Assembly (NCBI GenBank): GCA_963833675.1
Contig: CAWHYW010000019.1
Location: 62,001-126,000, forward strand
Direction of reading: 5' to 3'
Length of the DNA stretch: 64,000 bases
Source: DASQDN01 sp963833675
GTDB lineage: Bacteria; Acidobacteriota; Terriglobia; Bryobacterales; Bryobacteraceae
Shown here: positions 1 to 8,341 of the stretch, in pieces
Numbering within the stretch: position 1 is the first letter of the stretch
Layout of the letters: every line of letters begins with the position of its first letter
Program-made: the position numbers and the translations under genes
Notes under the pieces: generated by a model
The model's database searches: none
Seen by the model: the letters and a program-made list of their open reading frames with translations, nothing else
What the model was told of the DNA's origin: nothing

Positions 1-510
1 GGTCGACAAGCAGTTGCTCGGCCTCGCGGACTCTTGTATGGGTATTTACTCCGGAATTTTCAATGCAATTAACGCATAACTGGTGGGCTCTACCCAACTG
101 AACGTTCCTTCCATCCATGACCAGCCTCGAAGTTGTCCATTGATCTCGCTCGTTTTCGGCAGTTGTTTGCCGCTGCGGGACAAAAAAAGTTGGACAAGCT
201 TGGCTTGCATGTCTTCCCGAGCGCGAAGCCGTCGGAGCGCAAGCAGTGACAGAGACATGGTCCACACAGGTTCCTGAGCCTCGGCGTGCCGGGCGATCCA
301 GGCTGCAGTCGAAGGCGCAGGCGTGCCTTCTGCTCCGGTGGGGGCTAAAGCCATGGCAGCGTAGCAGGTGGGCTCGGGCGCGCTGGCGTTTCCGGGGAAA
401 TAGGCCCATCCTGCATCCGGATTTTTCTGGAATTTAAGGAAATTCCTGGCATTCTCGATCACTATGTTTCGAGACCCGACGGCGGCTGGAACTGAGGCTC
501 TCTGGTTCAC
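1..510 (-). CDS. Prenyltransferase/squalene-oxidase repeat protein, frameshifted and cut by window edge
   Basis: The readable frame (GTG at 510 to a TAA at 46) gives 154 residues with two repeats of the prenyltransferase/squalene-cyclase type: YFPG followed by EPTCYAAMAL near residues 38-56, and WSWMEGTFSWVEPTSYALIAL near 130-150. After LKIPE the frame stops, but another frame at 1-43 reads NTHTRVREAEQLLVD, which resembles the next helix of such repeats. I infer a one- or two-base indel at about 46-50 and a protein continuing beyond the window. Members without the cyclase DCTAE motif are common and their substrate is unknown; none of that motif is seen here. A weak purine stretch precedes the GTG. 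Family assignment is fairly safe, function is not. Confidence 0.6.
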
Positions 511-852
511 TTCTACCCTACAGGCTTATCGGCCAAACGGGATAGAAATCTTAGGGATAAGGTGAATGGCGGGCGGTACTAGTACATCAAGGACTTGTTT
601 TTCAGAAGTCCGCAACTTATTCTCAAACAGTTCTCTGGAGTCGTTTCGTACCAAAGCGGCTCTCGCAAGACGCCGGTGGAATCTGTATCACGGGCGAATC
701 GTGTATAGAACTCTCGCAAAATCTTCCGTATACCCTTTTCGGGAGGTTTGGGTTAGTTTTAGCAGGAGTTCTAGGGATTCTTACCAATTCGAGAATTCCG
801 GAGGAAATGGTATTTTCATATTGCACCGTAATGTGCAGGGAGAGAGAAAATT
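511..852. other. Intergenic region between the prenyltransferase-like gene and the first pilin gene
   Basis: This 342-base gap has no convincing gene. It separates two divergently read genes and must hold promoters for both. It contains the element at 772-789 that is repeated upstream of the second pilin gene. An open frame through 565-856 has composition unlike the neighbouring proteins and was not accepted. Confidence 0.6.
772..789 (+). promoter_or_regulatory. Shared upstream element of pilin gene 1 (imperfect palindrome)
   Basis: The sequence TAGGGATTCTTACCAATT starts 81 bases before the pilin ATG. It matches 16 of 18 bases of an element starting 85 bases before the second pilin ATG. In the second copy the element is a perfect TAGGTA-TTCT-TACCTA inverted repeat; here the arms are degenerate. 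An operator or upstream activator site is inferred; the binding protein is unknown. Confidence 0.45.
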
Positions 853-1032
853 ATGAAGCAGATTGTACTTAATATTTTGAAAGATGACCGCGGCCAGGAC
901 CTCATCGAGTATGCTCTTATGGCCGGGTTTGTGGCAGTCGCTGCCGGCGCGATTATGCCGGGTGTCTCCAGCAACATCAGTCAGATCTTTTCGAAGGTCT
1001 CGTCGGTCATGACGGCCGCCAACGGCTCCTAA
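853..1032 (+). CDS. Flp family type IVb pilin (copy 1)
   Basis: A 59-residue prepilin, the subunit of tight-adherence (Tad) pili. It has a short positively charged leader, a glycine followed by QDLIEY (the Flp G/XXXXEY prepilin-peptidase site with the conserved Glu at +5 and Tyr at +6), then a hydrophobic stretch of about 20 residues (ALMAGFVAVAAGAIM) that forms the pilin helix. The ATG follows a good ribosome-binding site, AGGGAGAG at about 838-845. From DDRGQ to the end it matches copy 2 at 46 of 48 residues although many third codon positions differ. A cpaE/tadZ-type gene at 32262-33450 is the only other Tad gene in the window; the secretion core must lie elsewhere. Confidence 0.93.
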   Translation: MKQIVLNILKDDRGQDLIEYALMAGFVAVAAGAIMPGVSSNISQIFSKVSSVMTAANGS

Positions 1033-1049
1033 TCAACACTCGTGGTATC

Positions 1050-1090
1050 TGGGAGGAAGTGCAGAACCAAAGCTTCCTCCCATCGTTTTA
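1050..1090 (+). terminator. Rho-independent terminator after pilin gene 1
   Basis: A perfect 10-bp inverted repeat, TGGGAGGAAG (1050-1059) and CTTCCTCCCA (1073-1082), with a 13-base loop is followed by TCGTTTTA. It lies 18 bases after the stop codon, so each pilin gene probably has its own transcription unit. Confidence 0.75.
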
Positions 1091-1203
1091 GATCACACCT
1101 TCCTGTTTCTATCCCCTTTCGAGCAACCGTATCTTACTGCCGATGTTCGGTCGTCGCCGGGCAAGACAAATCCGAATCGCTCTAGTCCTTTCGCGATCGG
1201 TTT

Positions 1204-1221
1204 TAGGTATTCTTACCTATT
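1204..1221 (+). promoter_or_regulatory. Palindromic element upstream of pilin gene 2
   Basis: TAGGTATTCTTACCTATT contains a perfect 6-bp inverted repeat (TAGGTA / TACCTA, 4-base spacer) and starts 85 bases before the pilin ATG. It is the counterpart of the element at 772-789. The symmetry suggests a dimeric regulator; this is inference. Confidence 0.5.
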
Positions 1222-1288
1222 TATTTACAAGGCAGGCAATGATAGTTTTTCAATACAACACTGCGTGTTTGTAAGGAGAGAGAAACAG

Positions 1289-1468
1289 ATGAGAAATATC
1301 TTAGTTAGCGTTTGGAGAGACGACAGAGGTCAGGACCTGATCGAGTATGCCTTGATGGCCGGTTTCGTTGCAGTTGCGGCGGGCGCGATCATGCCGGGTG
1401 TATCGAGCAATATCAGCGAGATTTTCTCGAAAGTCTCATCCGTCATGACCCAGGCGAACGGATCGTAA
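1289..1468 (+). CDS. Flp family type IVb pilin (copy 2)
   Basis: A 59-residue prepilin with the same plan as copy 1: leader MRNILVSVWRDDRG, cleavage after the glycine, QDLIEY, hydrophobic helix, and a short tail ending in ANGS. I chose the ATG at 1289 because AAGGAGAG lies at 1273-1280; an in-frame extension to 1265 is open but would run upstream through this ribosome-binding site. The gene ends 12 bases before the oppositely oriented LarA-like gene. Two close copies may give major and minor pilins or simply more subunit. Confidence 0.93.
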   Translation: MRNILVSVWRDDRGQDLIEYALMAGFVAVAAGAIMPGVSSNISEIFSKVSSVMTQANGS

Positions 1469-1480
1469 ACAACAATCCGA

Positions 1481-2759
1481 TTACTTCGCCGCCGCTTTGG
1501 CCGTTAGCGCTGGTAGGGTAGGCAGATTCCCTTGAAGATCGAACGGCCACTCCAATTCCCCAACGATGTCGAGGTTTGAATTGGCTTCGATTCGCTCCCG
1601 AAGATTTGCTGTCAGGGCTAGAAACCCGAGCTCGAGAGAATTCCGAATCCAACCGATCGTCAGTTCTTCCATCTTCAGTTTTCCAACGGTGGGAGCCACT
1701 TTCTCCAGACAAAGGCGATCGTTCGGAAAATGGATCGGAGTGCGGATGGCTGCCGGTGTGGACGCCGTCAGCGAATTAATCTGCGTCGGGTTCCAATCGA
1801 TTTGCTTGAGCAGTCGATCGTGTACGACGTCAGCCATTCCCAATCCAACGCCATTCCGGTAGCTGTTTTCGCTAATGGACCGCAGGTAGAGCCGTTCGAT
1901 GCGAGGAGCCGTGTCCCAGGGATTGTATTCTCCATGCACACTGCGGTTTACGACCTTGGTATCCATACCGGCGCCGCTGATGTTTTTCCAATCTCGTCGA
2001 GGATCAGGATGTCCAGATCGAACGGAATGCGGCCCATCCACGACTTCGTCGTTGTGAGCAGCTCCTCTTCTTTCCGCTCCATTTCTTCTACCTTGACAGC
2101 GGTGAGCTGGGCGGTATTATGATTTGCGTCTTCGAGAATTGCCAGGCCGCCTAATATCTTTCCAGACCCAAGCACCTGACGACCGACAGTGCGAATCACC
2201 TTCTCCAGTCCGAGCTTATATGCGTACGTGTGATAGCGCTGCGCTCCGGCGAACTTCCCAAGGCCGATCGCCATCATCTTGAAGAGTCCGCTCTCGATCT
2301 TGCCGGCGAAATCCGTGTGCCATTTCACCCGGCCCACGAGCATTACGCCGCCGCTCTCATAGGCCGCCCGGTCCATAAATGCTTCGATGCCGTCCGCGGT
2401 ACAGCCGAGAGATACGACTTCGAGCTGACTTGTGACGGGGCAACCCATCGTGGATTCGTCAATTCCGTAGTGGGCCAGAACGTCGGCTTGCCCCTCTGCA
2501 GTGGCGGCGCCGTGACTGCCCATCGCCGGGAAAATGAACGGCCTGGGCCCCTGGTCTTTCCAGTAATCCACCGTAGCCTTCACGATTACGGAGATGTTTT
2601 TGATTCCCCGGCTTCCAACGCCGATGGCCACACGCGCTCCGGGTTCAGCTTCGACCCGAAACGAGCGCCTTCCAGTTGGGCGCGAACCTCACCCGCGACA
2701 TCCTTCAGTCCACGGTCAGGAAAGTTCTGCCGGACGAGCAGAAGCGGAGAAAACTTCAT
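1481..2759 (-). CDS. LarA-like (DUF2088, lactate racemase superfamily) protein, two frameshifts
   Basis: Three overlapping frames join into one protein of about 425 residues: MKFSPLLLVRQNFPDRGLKD (start 2759), then the stretch with PAMGSHGAATAEGQ, VGRVKWHTDFAG and SGLFKMMAIGLGKFAGA, then ISGAGMDTKVVNR to KAAAK. These are hallmarks of the DUF2088/LarA-like family, whose studied member is the nickel-pincer lactate racemase. Breaks lie near 2632 and near 1990. The second is repaired by one extra A: the gene strand reads GGA, five A, CATC, while the family has DEIGKNISG, which needs six. It follows the unknown gene at 2781-3398 by 21 bases on the same strand. Substrate unknown; no larB/C/E cofactor genes are nearby. 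Confidence 0.75.
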
Positions 2760-2780
2760 TCCTGGATTATATCGGCTGAA

Positions 2781-3398
2781 TCATCGATCCTGCCATTCGC
2801 GTTCGAGCATCCTCGAATACTCGCCTGACGCGAACAGCTCAAAGTCAAAATCTGTCGCTCGGATGTGCGGAAAAGGAGTTTGGGCCTGCTTACAAGCAAA
2901 CATACGATCCGCGAAGTGGTGATAGTTCCGGATGAAGTCTTCGGTCAGCGTGGTCCGATCAGGCGCATCAGCGAATACCGCGTTCAGTCCCATTCCTCGA
3001 GCGAAAATGGCTCGATAGTCGGCCACGCCCCAGTTCTTGAGCTTTTCGCGAACAGGAAACGGAGAGTCCTCGACCAGCAGCTCGGCAAAACTCTGCCACT
3101 CGATACCCGATGCGCGAAGCGCGGGTTCTCGCTGCACGAATTCAGTACATTGCTCAATCCAGCGTGTAAGGTCTTTGCCGACGTAATACAGCATGCGAAC
3201 TTCACAAAAGCGACCCTCGAGCAGGATGTTCTGCAATTGGTCAATGGTGAAGGACTCGTGAGGCAACAAGCCCTGAAGCATAAGGCTGGCACGGGAACTC
3301 TGCGCCAGCTTCTGGGGGCTGGAGGCGTCGGAGAACGGGTGTAGGATAAGCGGCGGGAGTTTCCAGACTCGATCTGCGATATAGGGCTCAGGTTTCAT
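2781..3398 (-). CDS. Conserved protein of unknown function, 205 aa
   Basis: An intact frame for a soluble protein without signal peptide or membrane segments. It is rich in aromatic and charged residues, with RMLYYVGKDLTRWIEQCTEF around residues 66-85 and NYHHFADRMFACKQ near 158-171. I do not recognise the family. It lies 21 bases upstream of the LarA-like gene in the same direction, so the two are probably co-transcribed. Upstream, 152 bases separate it from the divergent phosphatase-like gene. Confidence 0.7.
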   Translation of the reverse strand: MKPEPYIADRVWKLPPLILHPFSDASSPQKLAQSSRASLMLQGLLPHESFTIDQLQNILLEGRFCEVRMLYYVGKDLTRWIEQCTEFVQREPALRASGIEWQSFAELLVEDSPFPVREKLKNWGVADYRAIFARGMGLNAVFADAPDRTTLTEDFIRNYHHFADRMFACKQAQTPFPHIRATDFDFELFASGEYSRMLEREWQDR

Positions 3399-3510
3399 TC
3401 AGGTATTCTCATCGGCCCACTTGCTGTTGTTGCACGAGAAAAATCACTTTACTCCATCCCTAATAAACACAGTAGTCCGTATCTCCTTTTCACGATGGAG
3501 TATTAGCACA

Positions 3511-3519
3511 TGTTATACA
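3511..3519 (+). promoter_or_regulatory. Possible extended -10 promoter for the phosphatase-superfamily gene
   Basis: TG-T-TATACA sits about 32 bases upstream of the ATG at 3551. It fits an extended -10 box; no good -35 hexamer is seen 17 bases upstream. Confidence 0.3.
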
Positions 3520-3550
3520 GAATGCAGGGCTCGTACTCTTGTCCGCAAAA

Positions 3551-5107
3551 ATGAAAAAACTGTTGTCTGCTCTTCTCCTGCTCTCTGCTCTCGGCCATTC
3601 GGCTCCCACAAAGAAACCAAAATTGGTAGTCGCGATAGTCGTGGATCAGTTCCGTTACGATTACCTTAACAAGTTTCGGTCCTCGTACACCGGCGGGTTT
3701 GCGCGAATGCTCGACCAAGGCGCCGTGTTTACTAACGCCTACTACGAACATTTCCCGACCGTTACGGCCGTTGGCCACTCGACAATCCTGAGCGGCGCCA
3801 CGCCCTCTATCAGCGGGATAGTCGGCAACGAATGGTATGACCGTGAGACGGGCAAACAGGTAACCAGCGTGTCGGACGCCACGGTGGAGGAGTTGGGCTC
3901 CAATGCCGGTAAGGGAGGCGCCTCTCCGCGGCGATTGCTGGTGAGTACAGTGGGCGATGAACTTAAAATGGCGAACGCCCGATCCAAAGTTGTCGGCATG
4001 TCCAGCAAGGATCGCAGCGCGATCCTTCCCGCCGGCCGAATGGCCAATGGCGCGTATTGGTTCGATGTCGCGAGCGGCAACTTCGTCAGCAGCACCTTTT
4101 ATTTCAAGCAATTGCCTGAGTGGGTGACACGTTTCAACGAAAGCCGGGTTGTGGACCAATGGGCTGGTAAGAATTGGACCTCCTTCGACGGAAAGAGCGA
4201 AACGAAACCCTTCCTGAAGTTACCTGCGAAAGGCGAGAAAAACTACTACAACCTTTTGGACAGAACTCCGTTTCATAACGACTTGCTGGAACTATTTGCT
4301 GAAGCTGCCATAGAAGGAGAACAACTTGGTTCGGACGATGTGACGGACGTTCTATCCGTGAGTTTTTCGGCAAACGATCGCGTAGGGCACGCAGTGGGTC
4401 CGGATGCGCCGCAGGTGCGCGACATTGCGGTCTGGACGGATCGAACGATTGGTCGATTATTCGATTATCTGGACAAGAAGATCGGCGCCGGTAATTACCT
4501 TGCGTTCTTTACCGCAGATCATGGCGTCGCGCCTATGCCGGAGGTAATGCAGGAGCGCAAGATGCCGGGCGGCCGTATTCCCGAAGGCGCAGTGCTCAAC
4601 GCAGTTCAGGGGGCATTAGCTACCCGTTATGGAGCAGGGGAGTGGGTAGTAGGCAAATCCGGTCCGGCGCCATATCTCAATCACAAATTGATTCATGAGA
4701 AGAAGCTCGATCTGGAAGAGGTACAGAACACGGCCGCCCAAGGCGTTCGCGAACTTCCGCATATCTATCGTGTATACACAGCCGCCGACCTTCGTCACGG
4801 TAATGCGCTCGAAGACATGGTGGATCGCCGTGTCCGAGCCGGATTTCATTACCAGCGAGCCTCCGATCTTTTCATAGTCTCCGAGCCGTATTGGCTTTTC
4901 GAAGCCGGTGGAACGTCGCACGGTACGCCGTACAACTATGACGCTCATGTCCCCGTCGTGTTTTTCGGCGCTGGAATCAAGGCGGGCCGTTACAACATGA
5001 GGGTTGCGGTGAACGACATTGCGACGACGCTGGCGACGATCCTGGATGTGGAGCCTCCCAGCGGATCCTCCGGGCGTGTCTTGACAGACATGCTCCAGCA
5101 GCAGTGA
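3551..5107 (+). CDS. Exported alkaline-phosphatase-superfamily enzyme (PafA-like)
   Basis: A 518-residue protein with a signal peptide (MKKLLSALLLLSALGHSA). The mature part has the bimetallic phosphatase/phosphodiesterase fold: Asp32 in VVDQFRYDY, a probable nucleophile Thr72 in HFPTVTAVGHSTILSG, ANDRVGH around residue 278, and TADHG near 325, then a C-terminal GTSHGTPYNYD with a late His ligand. This matches PafA-type calcium-activated phosphatases, which release phosphate from monoesters in the periplasm. An upstream TTG at 3539 is in frame, but the ATG places the signal peptide correctly. Substrate class is inferred from family; a nucleotide pyrophosphatase is the alternative. Confidence 0.85.
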   Translation: MKKLLSALLLLSALGHSAPTKKPKLVVAIVVDQFRYDYLNKFRSSYTGGFARMLDQGAVFTNAYYEHFPTVTAVGHSTILSGATPSISGIVGNEWYDRETGKQVTSVSDATVEELGSNAGKGGASPRRLLVSTVGDELKMANARSKVVGMSSKDRSAILPAGRMANGAYWFDVASGNFVSSTFYFKQLPEWVTRFNESRVVDQWAGKNWTSFDGKSETKPFLKLPAKGEKNYYNLLDRTPFHNDLLELFAEAAIEGEQLGSDDVTDVLSVSFSANDRVGHAVGPDAPQVRDIAVWTDRTIGRLFDYLDKKIGAGNYLAFFTADHGVAPMPEVMQERKMPGGRIPEGAVLNAVQGALATRYGAGEWVVGKSGPAPYLNHKLIHEKKLDLEEVQNTAAQGVRELPHIYRVYTAADLRHGNALEDMVDRRVRAGFHYQRASDLFIVSEPYWLFEAGGTSHGTPYNYDAHVPVVFFGAGIKAGRYNMRVAVNDIATTLATILDVEPPSGSSGRVLTDMLQQQ

Positions 5108-5160
5108 AGCGGAGAAACTATCCGATCTGCGCGGTCGTCTTCGCTTTTGGATGGTGATGC

Positions 5161-5421
5161 ATGTCGAAGCGAGTACAAGATCAGGTAGAGCAGCCGTCAG
5201 CGCACGAGGACATCAAAACGGCCCGAAATCTTCCGGATGCCGCCAACGCCGAGGAGTCGATCGAAGGATACGCCTCTATCAACGGACTTAACGAACAGTC
5301 GGAGATTGCGCGACTGGCATACAAGCTATACGAGGAGCGTGGAGGTCAGGCAGGCGATGCGGACGGGGACTGGTTCCGGGCAGAGGAAGAAATTCGCCGC
5401 CAGCGACTGGAGCGGGCCTGA
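5161..5421 (+). CDS. DUF2934 domain protein, 86 aa
   Basis: A small soluble protein whose C-terminal half, IARLAYKLYEERGGQAGD then DWFRAEEEI, is the DUF2934 signature. The N-terminal half is acidic and low-complexity. The family is frequent in Acidobacteriota and Proteobacteria and has no known function. It lies 53 bases downstream of the phosphatase-like gene and may be co-transcribed with it. Confidence 0.85.
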   Translation: MSKRVQDQVEQPSAHEDIKTARNLPDAANAEESIEGYASINGLNEQSEIARLAYKLYEERGGQAGDADGDWFRAEEEIRRQRLERA

Positions 5422-5565
5422 TCCGTCACAATCTGACAGCTGTTCATGCCGGCACGCGCCGACGGCGCCATATTACTGAACAATACTGGCGGGGATGCCT
5501 CGTTAACCACGACGAGCACGTTCTCCGGTTTCGCCTGCCCCGGGGAAATCGCATCCCTGTGCGGA

Positions 5566-5574
5566 TGTTATAAT
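5566..5574 (+). promoter_or_regulatory. Extended -10 promoter before the LysR gene
   Basis: TG-T-TATAAT is a perfect extended -10 box, predicting a transcript start near 5581 and a leader of about 47 bases before the ATG at 5628. The -35 region is weak, as is usual for this class. Confidence 0.55.
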
Positions 5575-5627
5575 CTAAACTCATCCACGCAACTTTTGCC
5601 AACGGTTGAAGTCTGCGCGCGCAGGCC

Positions 5628-6557
5628 ATGGATCTCGATCAGCTACACACCTTTCTGGAGATCGTACGGCTGAAAAGCTTCTCGAAAGCAGCGCAGACGT
5701 GCTACCGGACGCAGCCTGCGATCAGCGCTCAAGTCAGGCAACTCGAACAGGAGTTGAACTGCACGTTATTTGAGCGTCTCGGAACCCGCATTGCCCTGAC
5801 CACTGCCGGAAAGATCTTCAGCGAGTATGCCGATCAGATATTGCAGCTTAGGCGCCGGGCGCAAGAAGTGATCAATGAGTTGGAGCGTGTTCCTCGGGGT
5901 GAACTGGTGATTGCGGCTAATGAGGCTAGCTGTATCTACGTCTTGCCAGCCGTGTTTTCGGAGTATAAAAAGCTGTTCCCGAATGTGCAATTGCATGTAG
6001 ACCGCTCCTATGGCGCTCGCGTTGTCTCAGCCGTTATGGACAATCTCGCCGATTTTGGGATAACGCAGCTCCCCGTCCAGGAGAAAAAGCTCCAGGTCGT
6101 AAAGATTCACTCCGACGAGATTCGGTTGATCGTCCCCAGCGAGCACCCGCTTGCAGACAAAGAACGCGTTGATTGCCACGATCTCACTTCCGATCCCCTG
6201 CTTCTGCCTAAGTCCGGTACGACGCGAACGCGCCTGAACGCCTGGCTGGAACCTGTCGAGGACGAGATCCATACCTCTATGGAATTGGATTCGACCGAAA
6301 TGATGAAACAGTTCGTCATGGCGGGGCTGGGTATATCTTTCCTAGCGATTTCGAACTGCATGGATGAACTGCGTGCCGGTCGGCTTGCCGCGGTATCTTT
6401 GGCTCCGGAAGCTATGGGCCGTCAACTGGGTTTGATTTACCGAAAGGACAAGAGCTTGTCGAAGGCCGCCCTCGGTTTCATTCAGGTGACTATCGATCAT
6501 GCGGGTTCTCGTCATATCGAGAAGAGCGTAGCGGCTGTAAGCGAGGCCATTGGATAA
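5628..6557 (+). CDS. LysR-family transcriptional regulator
   Basis: A full-length 309-residue regulator. Residues 1-60 form the winged helix-turn-helix (MDLDQLHTFLEIVRLKSFSK, then AAQTCYRTQPAISAQVRQLE), followed by a linker helix and a periplasmic-binding-protein-like effector domain from about residue 90 (GELVIAANEASCIYVLPAVF). The effector is not predictable. The next gene starts 6 bases after the stop, so the 113-residue membrane protein is probably in the same operon. No classical divergent LysR target lies upstream, where DUF2934 runs in the same direction. Confidence 0.9.
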   Translation: MDLDQLHTFLEIVRLKSFSKAAQTCYRTQPAISAQVRQLEQELNCTLFERLGTRIALTTAGKIFSEYADQILQLRRRAQEVINELERVPRGELVIAANEASCIYVLPAVFSEYKKLFPNVQLHVDRSYGARVVSAVMDNLADFGITQLPVQEKKLQVVKIHSDEIRLIVPSEHPLADKERVDCHDLTSDPLLLPKSGTTRTRLNAWLEPVEDEIHTSMELDSTEMMKQFVMAGLGISFLAISNCMDELRAGRLAAVSLAPEAMGRQLGLIYRKDKSLSKAALGFIQVTIDHAGSRHIEKSVAAVSEAIG

Positions 6558-6563
6558 TCAGCC

Positions 6564-6905
6564 ATGCCTCCTACGACTTACAAGACGTCAACCATTCTGG
6601 TCTCTATGGGCAGGCGCATGCGCGTTTTTAAGTCGATTGAGGAGATGCCAGACGGGCTGAAAAAGCGTGTCACTGAGAACATGTCCGGGCCAAATTCGAG
6701 GACTCTCGTTGTCGCGGACCGCCGGGGCCGAGAGTACCTTCTGAAAGCCTTGAAGCGCGCGGGCGAGGCATCGGTTGAAAAGCGCAAGAAGGTCTACAGC
6801 GACACACTTACCAGGAAGTGCAGAAAATTGAGCGCTTGGTGGGTGGAAATCGGTCTTATTACGATGCTCGGCGCCGCCTGTTGGGCGTTGTTTCGCTGGA
6901 ATTAA
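6564..6905 (+). CDS. Small protein with C-terminal membrane anchor, 113 aa
   Basis: An unrecognised basic protein. The first 90 residues are charged (VADRRGREYLLKALKRAGEA, VEKRKKVYSDTLTRKCRK), and residues about 93-110 (WWVEIGLITMLGAACWALF) form a single hydrophobic segment, so it is probably tail-anchored in the inner membrane. It starts 6 bases after the LysR gene. Function unknown. Confidence 0.6.
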   Translation: MPPTTYKTSTILVSMGRRMRVFKSIEEMPDGLKKRVTENMSGPNSRTLVVADRRGREYLLKALKRAGEASVEKRKKVYSDTLTRKCRKLSAWWVEIGLITMLGAACWALFRWN

Positions 6906-6950
6906 AAAGCACAAATATTTTTTAAAATTCCACTCCGGCGTTCCGAAGAG

Positions 6951-7322
6951 ATGATCGTGCAACGCAAAATGGAGATTCGATTTCAACCCGACCAACCGGT
7001 TCGCCTGGGTATTCTCTCGGACCTACCGCAGGCGCTCACGGCATTCATAGTCTCGTTGAATGGCCGAAATGCGGTTTTGAGAGTTCCGCAGGCGGTTCCC
7101 CCAGGATCAGCAATTCGGCTCGATCTGGATGACAGCATGCTGATCGGGGAGATATCCGGGTGCACCGTGGCCGGGGAGGAGCAGTTCGAGGTTCATCTCC
7201 AGATCAAAGAGGCGATTCCCTCGATGTCGGATCTCGCTCGCTTGGTTTCAGCTTTGATGTGTGAAGGAAGACGAGAGTCGGTGGCGGAGCGGAACGGCGC
7301 GCACACGGCAAGCCTTCAATAA
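6951..7322 (+). CDS. PilZ-like domain protein, 123 aa
   Basis: A small soluble protein whose layout, an alternating beta pattern with NAVLRVPQAVPPGSAIRLDL then MLIGEISGC and EEQFEVHLQI, resembles the degenerate PilZ-like domains common in Acidobacteriota. The c-di-GMP-binding RxxxR and D/NxSxxG motifs are not evident, so nucleotide binding is doubtful. A start at 6969 (MEIRF) is an alternative. The name rests on fold-like pattern only. Confidence 0.5.
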   Translation: MIVQRKMEIRFQPDQPVRLGILSDLPQALTAFIVSLNGRNAVLRVPQAVPPGSAIRLDLDDSMLIGEISGCTVAGEEQFEVHLQIKEAIPSMSDLARLVSALMCEGRRESVAERNGAHTASLQ

Positions 7323-7327
7323 GAACG

Positions 7328-7349
7328 GTGGCCTATCTCAAGGCCACCA
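7328..7349. terminator. Hairpin between convergent genes
   Basis: A perfect 7-bp stem, GGTGGCC (7328-7334) and GGCCACC (7343-7349), lies 5 bases after the PilZ-like gene and before the 3' end of the OmpA-family gene. There is no T-run on either side, so terminator activity is uncertain. Confidence 0.35.
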
Positions 7350-7397
7350 TAGAGGCTCCGCTTGCTGCCCAACAAAGAAACAAACCACTAGGGCTGG

Positions 7398-8186
7398 TTA
7401 AGGAGTTGTCGTTCGACCTCGAGTCGCGCTGGCGCCACCGGCCGCTCCAGGTTCGAGGGCTCGCGCGAAAACGTTCACATCGACACGACGGTTCTGCTTG
7501 CGAGCCGCGCGCGTACTGTTGTCGGACTCTGGCGCTACGCCAACACCGAGCACATGGATTCGGCGTAACGGCACCTGGTGTTTCGTTGTCAGATAACGGA
7601 CTACTTCTTCCGCACGGCGCCGGCCTAGTTCCACGTTGTACGCCGCGCTTCCTGTTTTATCCGTGAAGCCCTGAATTTCCAGGACGTAATTGTTGTTGCC
7701 TTGGAGCTTCGCGACGGCGTCATCGAGCTTCTGCATCTCTTCGGGCGTAAGCTTCGATTTGTTCACTGCGAAGAAAAGGCTCTCAGTCGTAACATGCTGG
7801 TAATTATCGAGATTGCCGACGACTTCCGTCAGGCGGCCGCGAGTCTGATCCGCCATCTGTTGCGCGGCCCCAGCGGCTGTGTTCGCTTGCCCAGCCGATG
7901 CGGCGGCTTGATCCGCCTTTGCCTGAGCTGTCTGCGCAGCCTGACCCGCAGCAGCCGCCTTGCGGTCAGCTTCCATCGCCTTCTCGTCGACGCGGGAAAC
8001 ATTGTTCTCTACATCATGTAGCGCTGACGCCTGCTCGGTGGTGCGTTTTTCGACCGAACCGACGCGCGACTCGACTGGACCTACAGTCGTTCTCACATAT
8101 TTCTTTGTTGCGCAGCCGGTGCTGAGAAGAGCCAGCACAGCCGCACCAAACAACATGGTGGGTCTCGTTTTCATTGAAGCGATCAT
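7398..8186 (-). CDS. OmpA-family peptidoglycan-binding lipoprotein
   Basis: A 262-residue envelope protein. The N-terminus has a lipoprotein signal ending LLSTGC, with Cys25 as lipid site. Residues 30-130 form an alanine-rich coiled coil (AAGQAAQTAQAKADQAAASA), and about 135-245 are the OmpA C-terminal domain: LFFAVNKSKLTPEE, IQGFTDKTG, YNVELGRRRAEEV and ARKQNRRVDV, including the Asp and Arg that bind diaminopimelate in peptidoglycan. The ATG at 8186 is supported by GGGAGGAGA five bases upstream. It resembles Pal/Lpp-like tethers linking outer membrane and wall. Confidence 0.9.
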   Translation of the reverse strand: MIASMKTRPTMLFGAAVLALLSTGCATKKYVRTTVGPVESRVGSVEKRTTEQASALHDVENNVSRVDEKAMEADRKAAAAGQAAQTAQAKADQAAASAGQANTAAGAAQQMADQTRGRLTEVVGNLDNYQHVTTESLFFAVNKSKLTPEEMQKLDDAVAKLQGNNNYVLEIQGFTDKTGSAAYNVELGRRRAEEVVRYLTTKHQVPLRRIHVLGVGVAPESDNSTRAARKQNRRVDVNVFARALEPGAAGGASATRGRTTTP

Positions 8187-8341
8187 TAATCTCCTCCCGG
8201 GCGGGACTCAATGCAATTACTTAGCCAGTGTTAAGAATCAGTGGCTTGCGGGCTACGGCTACCGATTCCAAAGCAGTTTTTACCGTACGAACGGAAAATT
8301 TCCCGAACGCGAATGCGTTGAGGATAGAAGAGCATCAACCC

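Noticed and set aside
780..853. Sigma-54 promoter before pilin gene 1 (TGG...TTGCA)
   Set aside because: The GG and GC are 12 bases apart instead of 10, so it does not fit the -24/-12 consensus.
565..856. 96-residue open frame upstream of pilin gene 1
   Set aside because: No ribosome-binding site, unusual composition, covers the conserved upstream element and runs over the pilin start.
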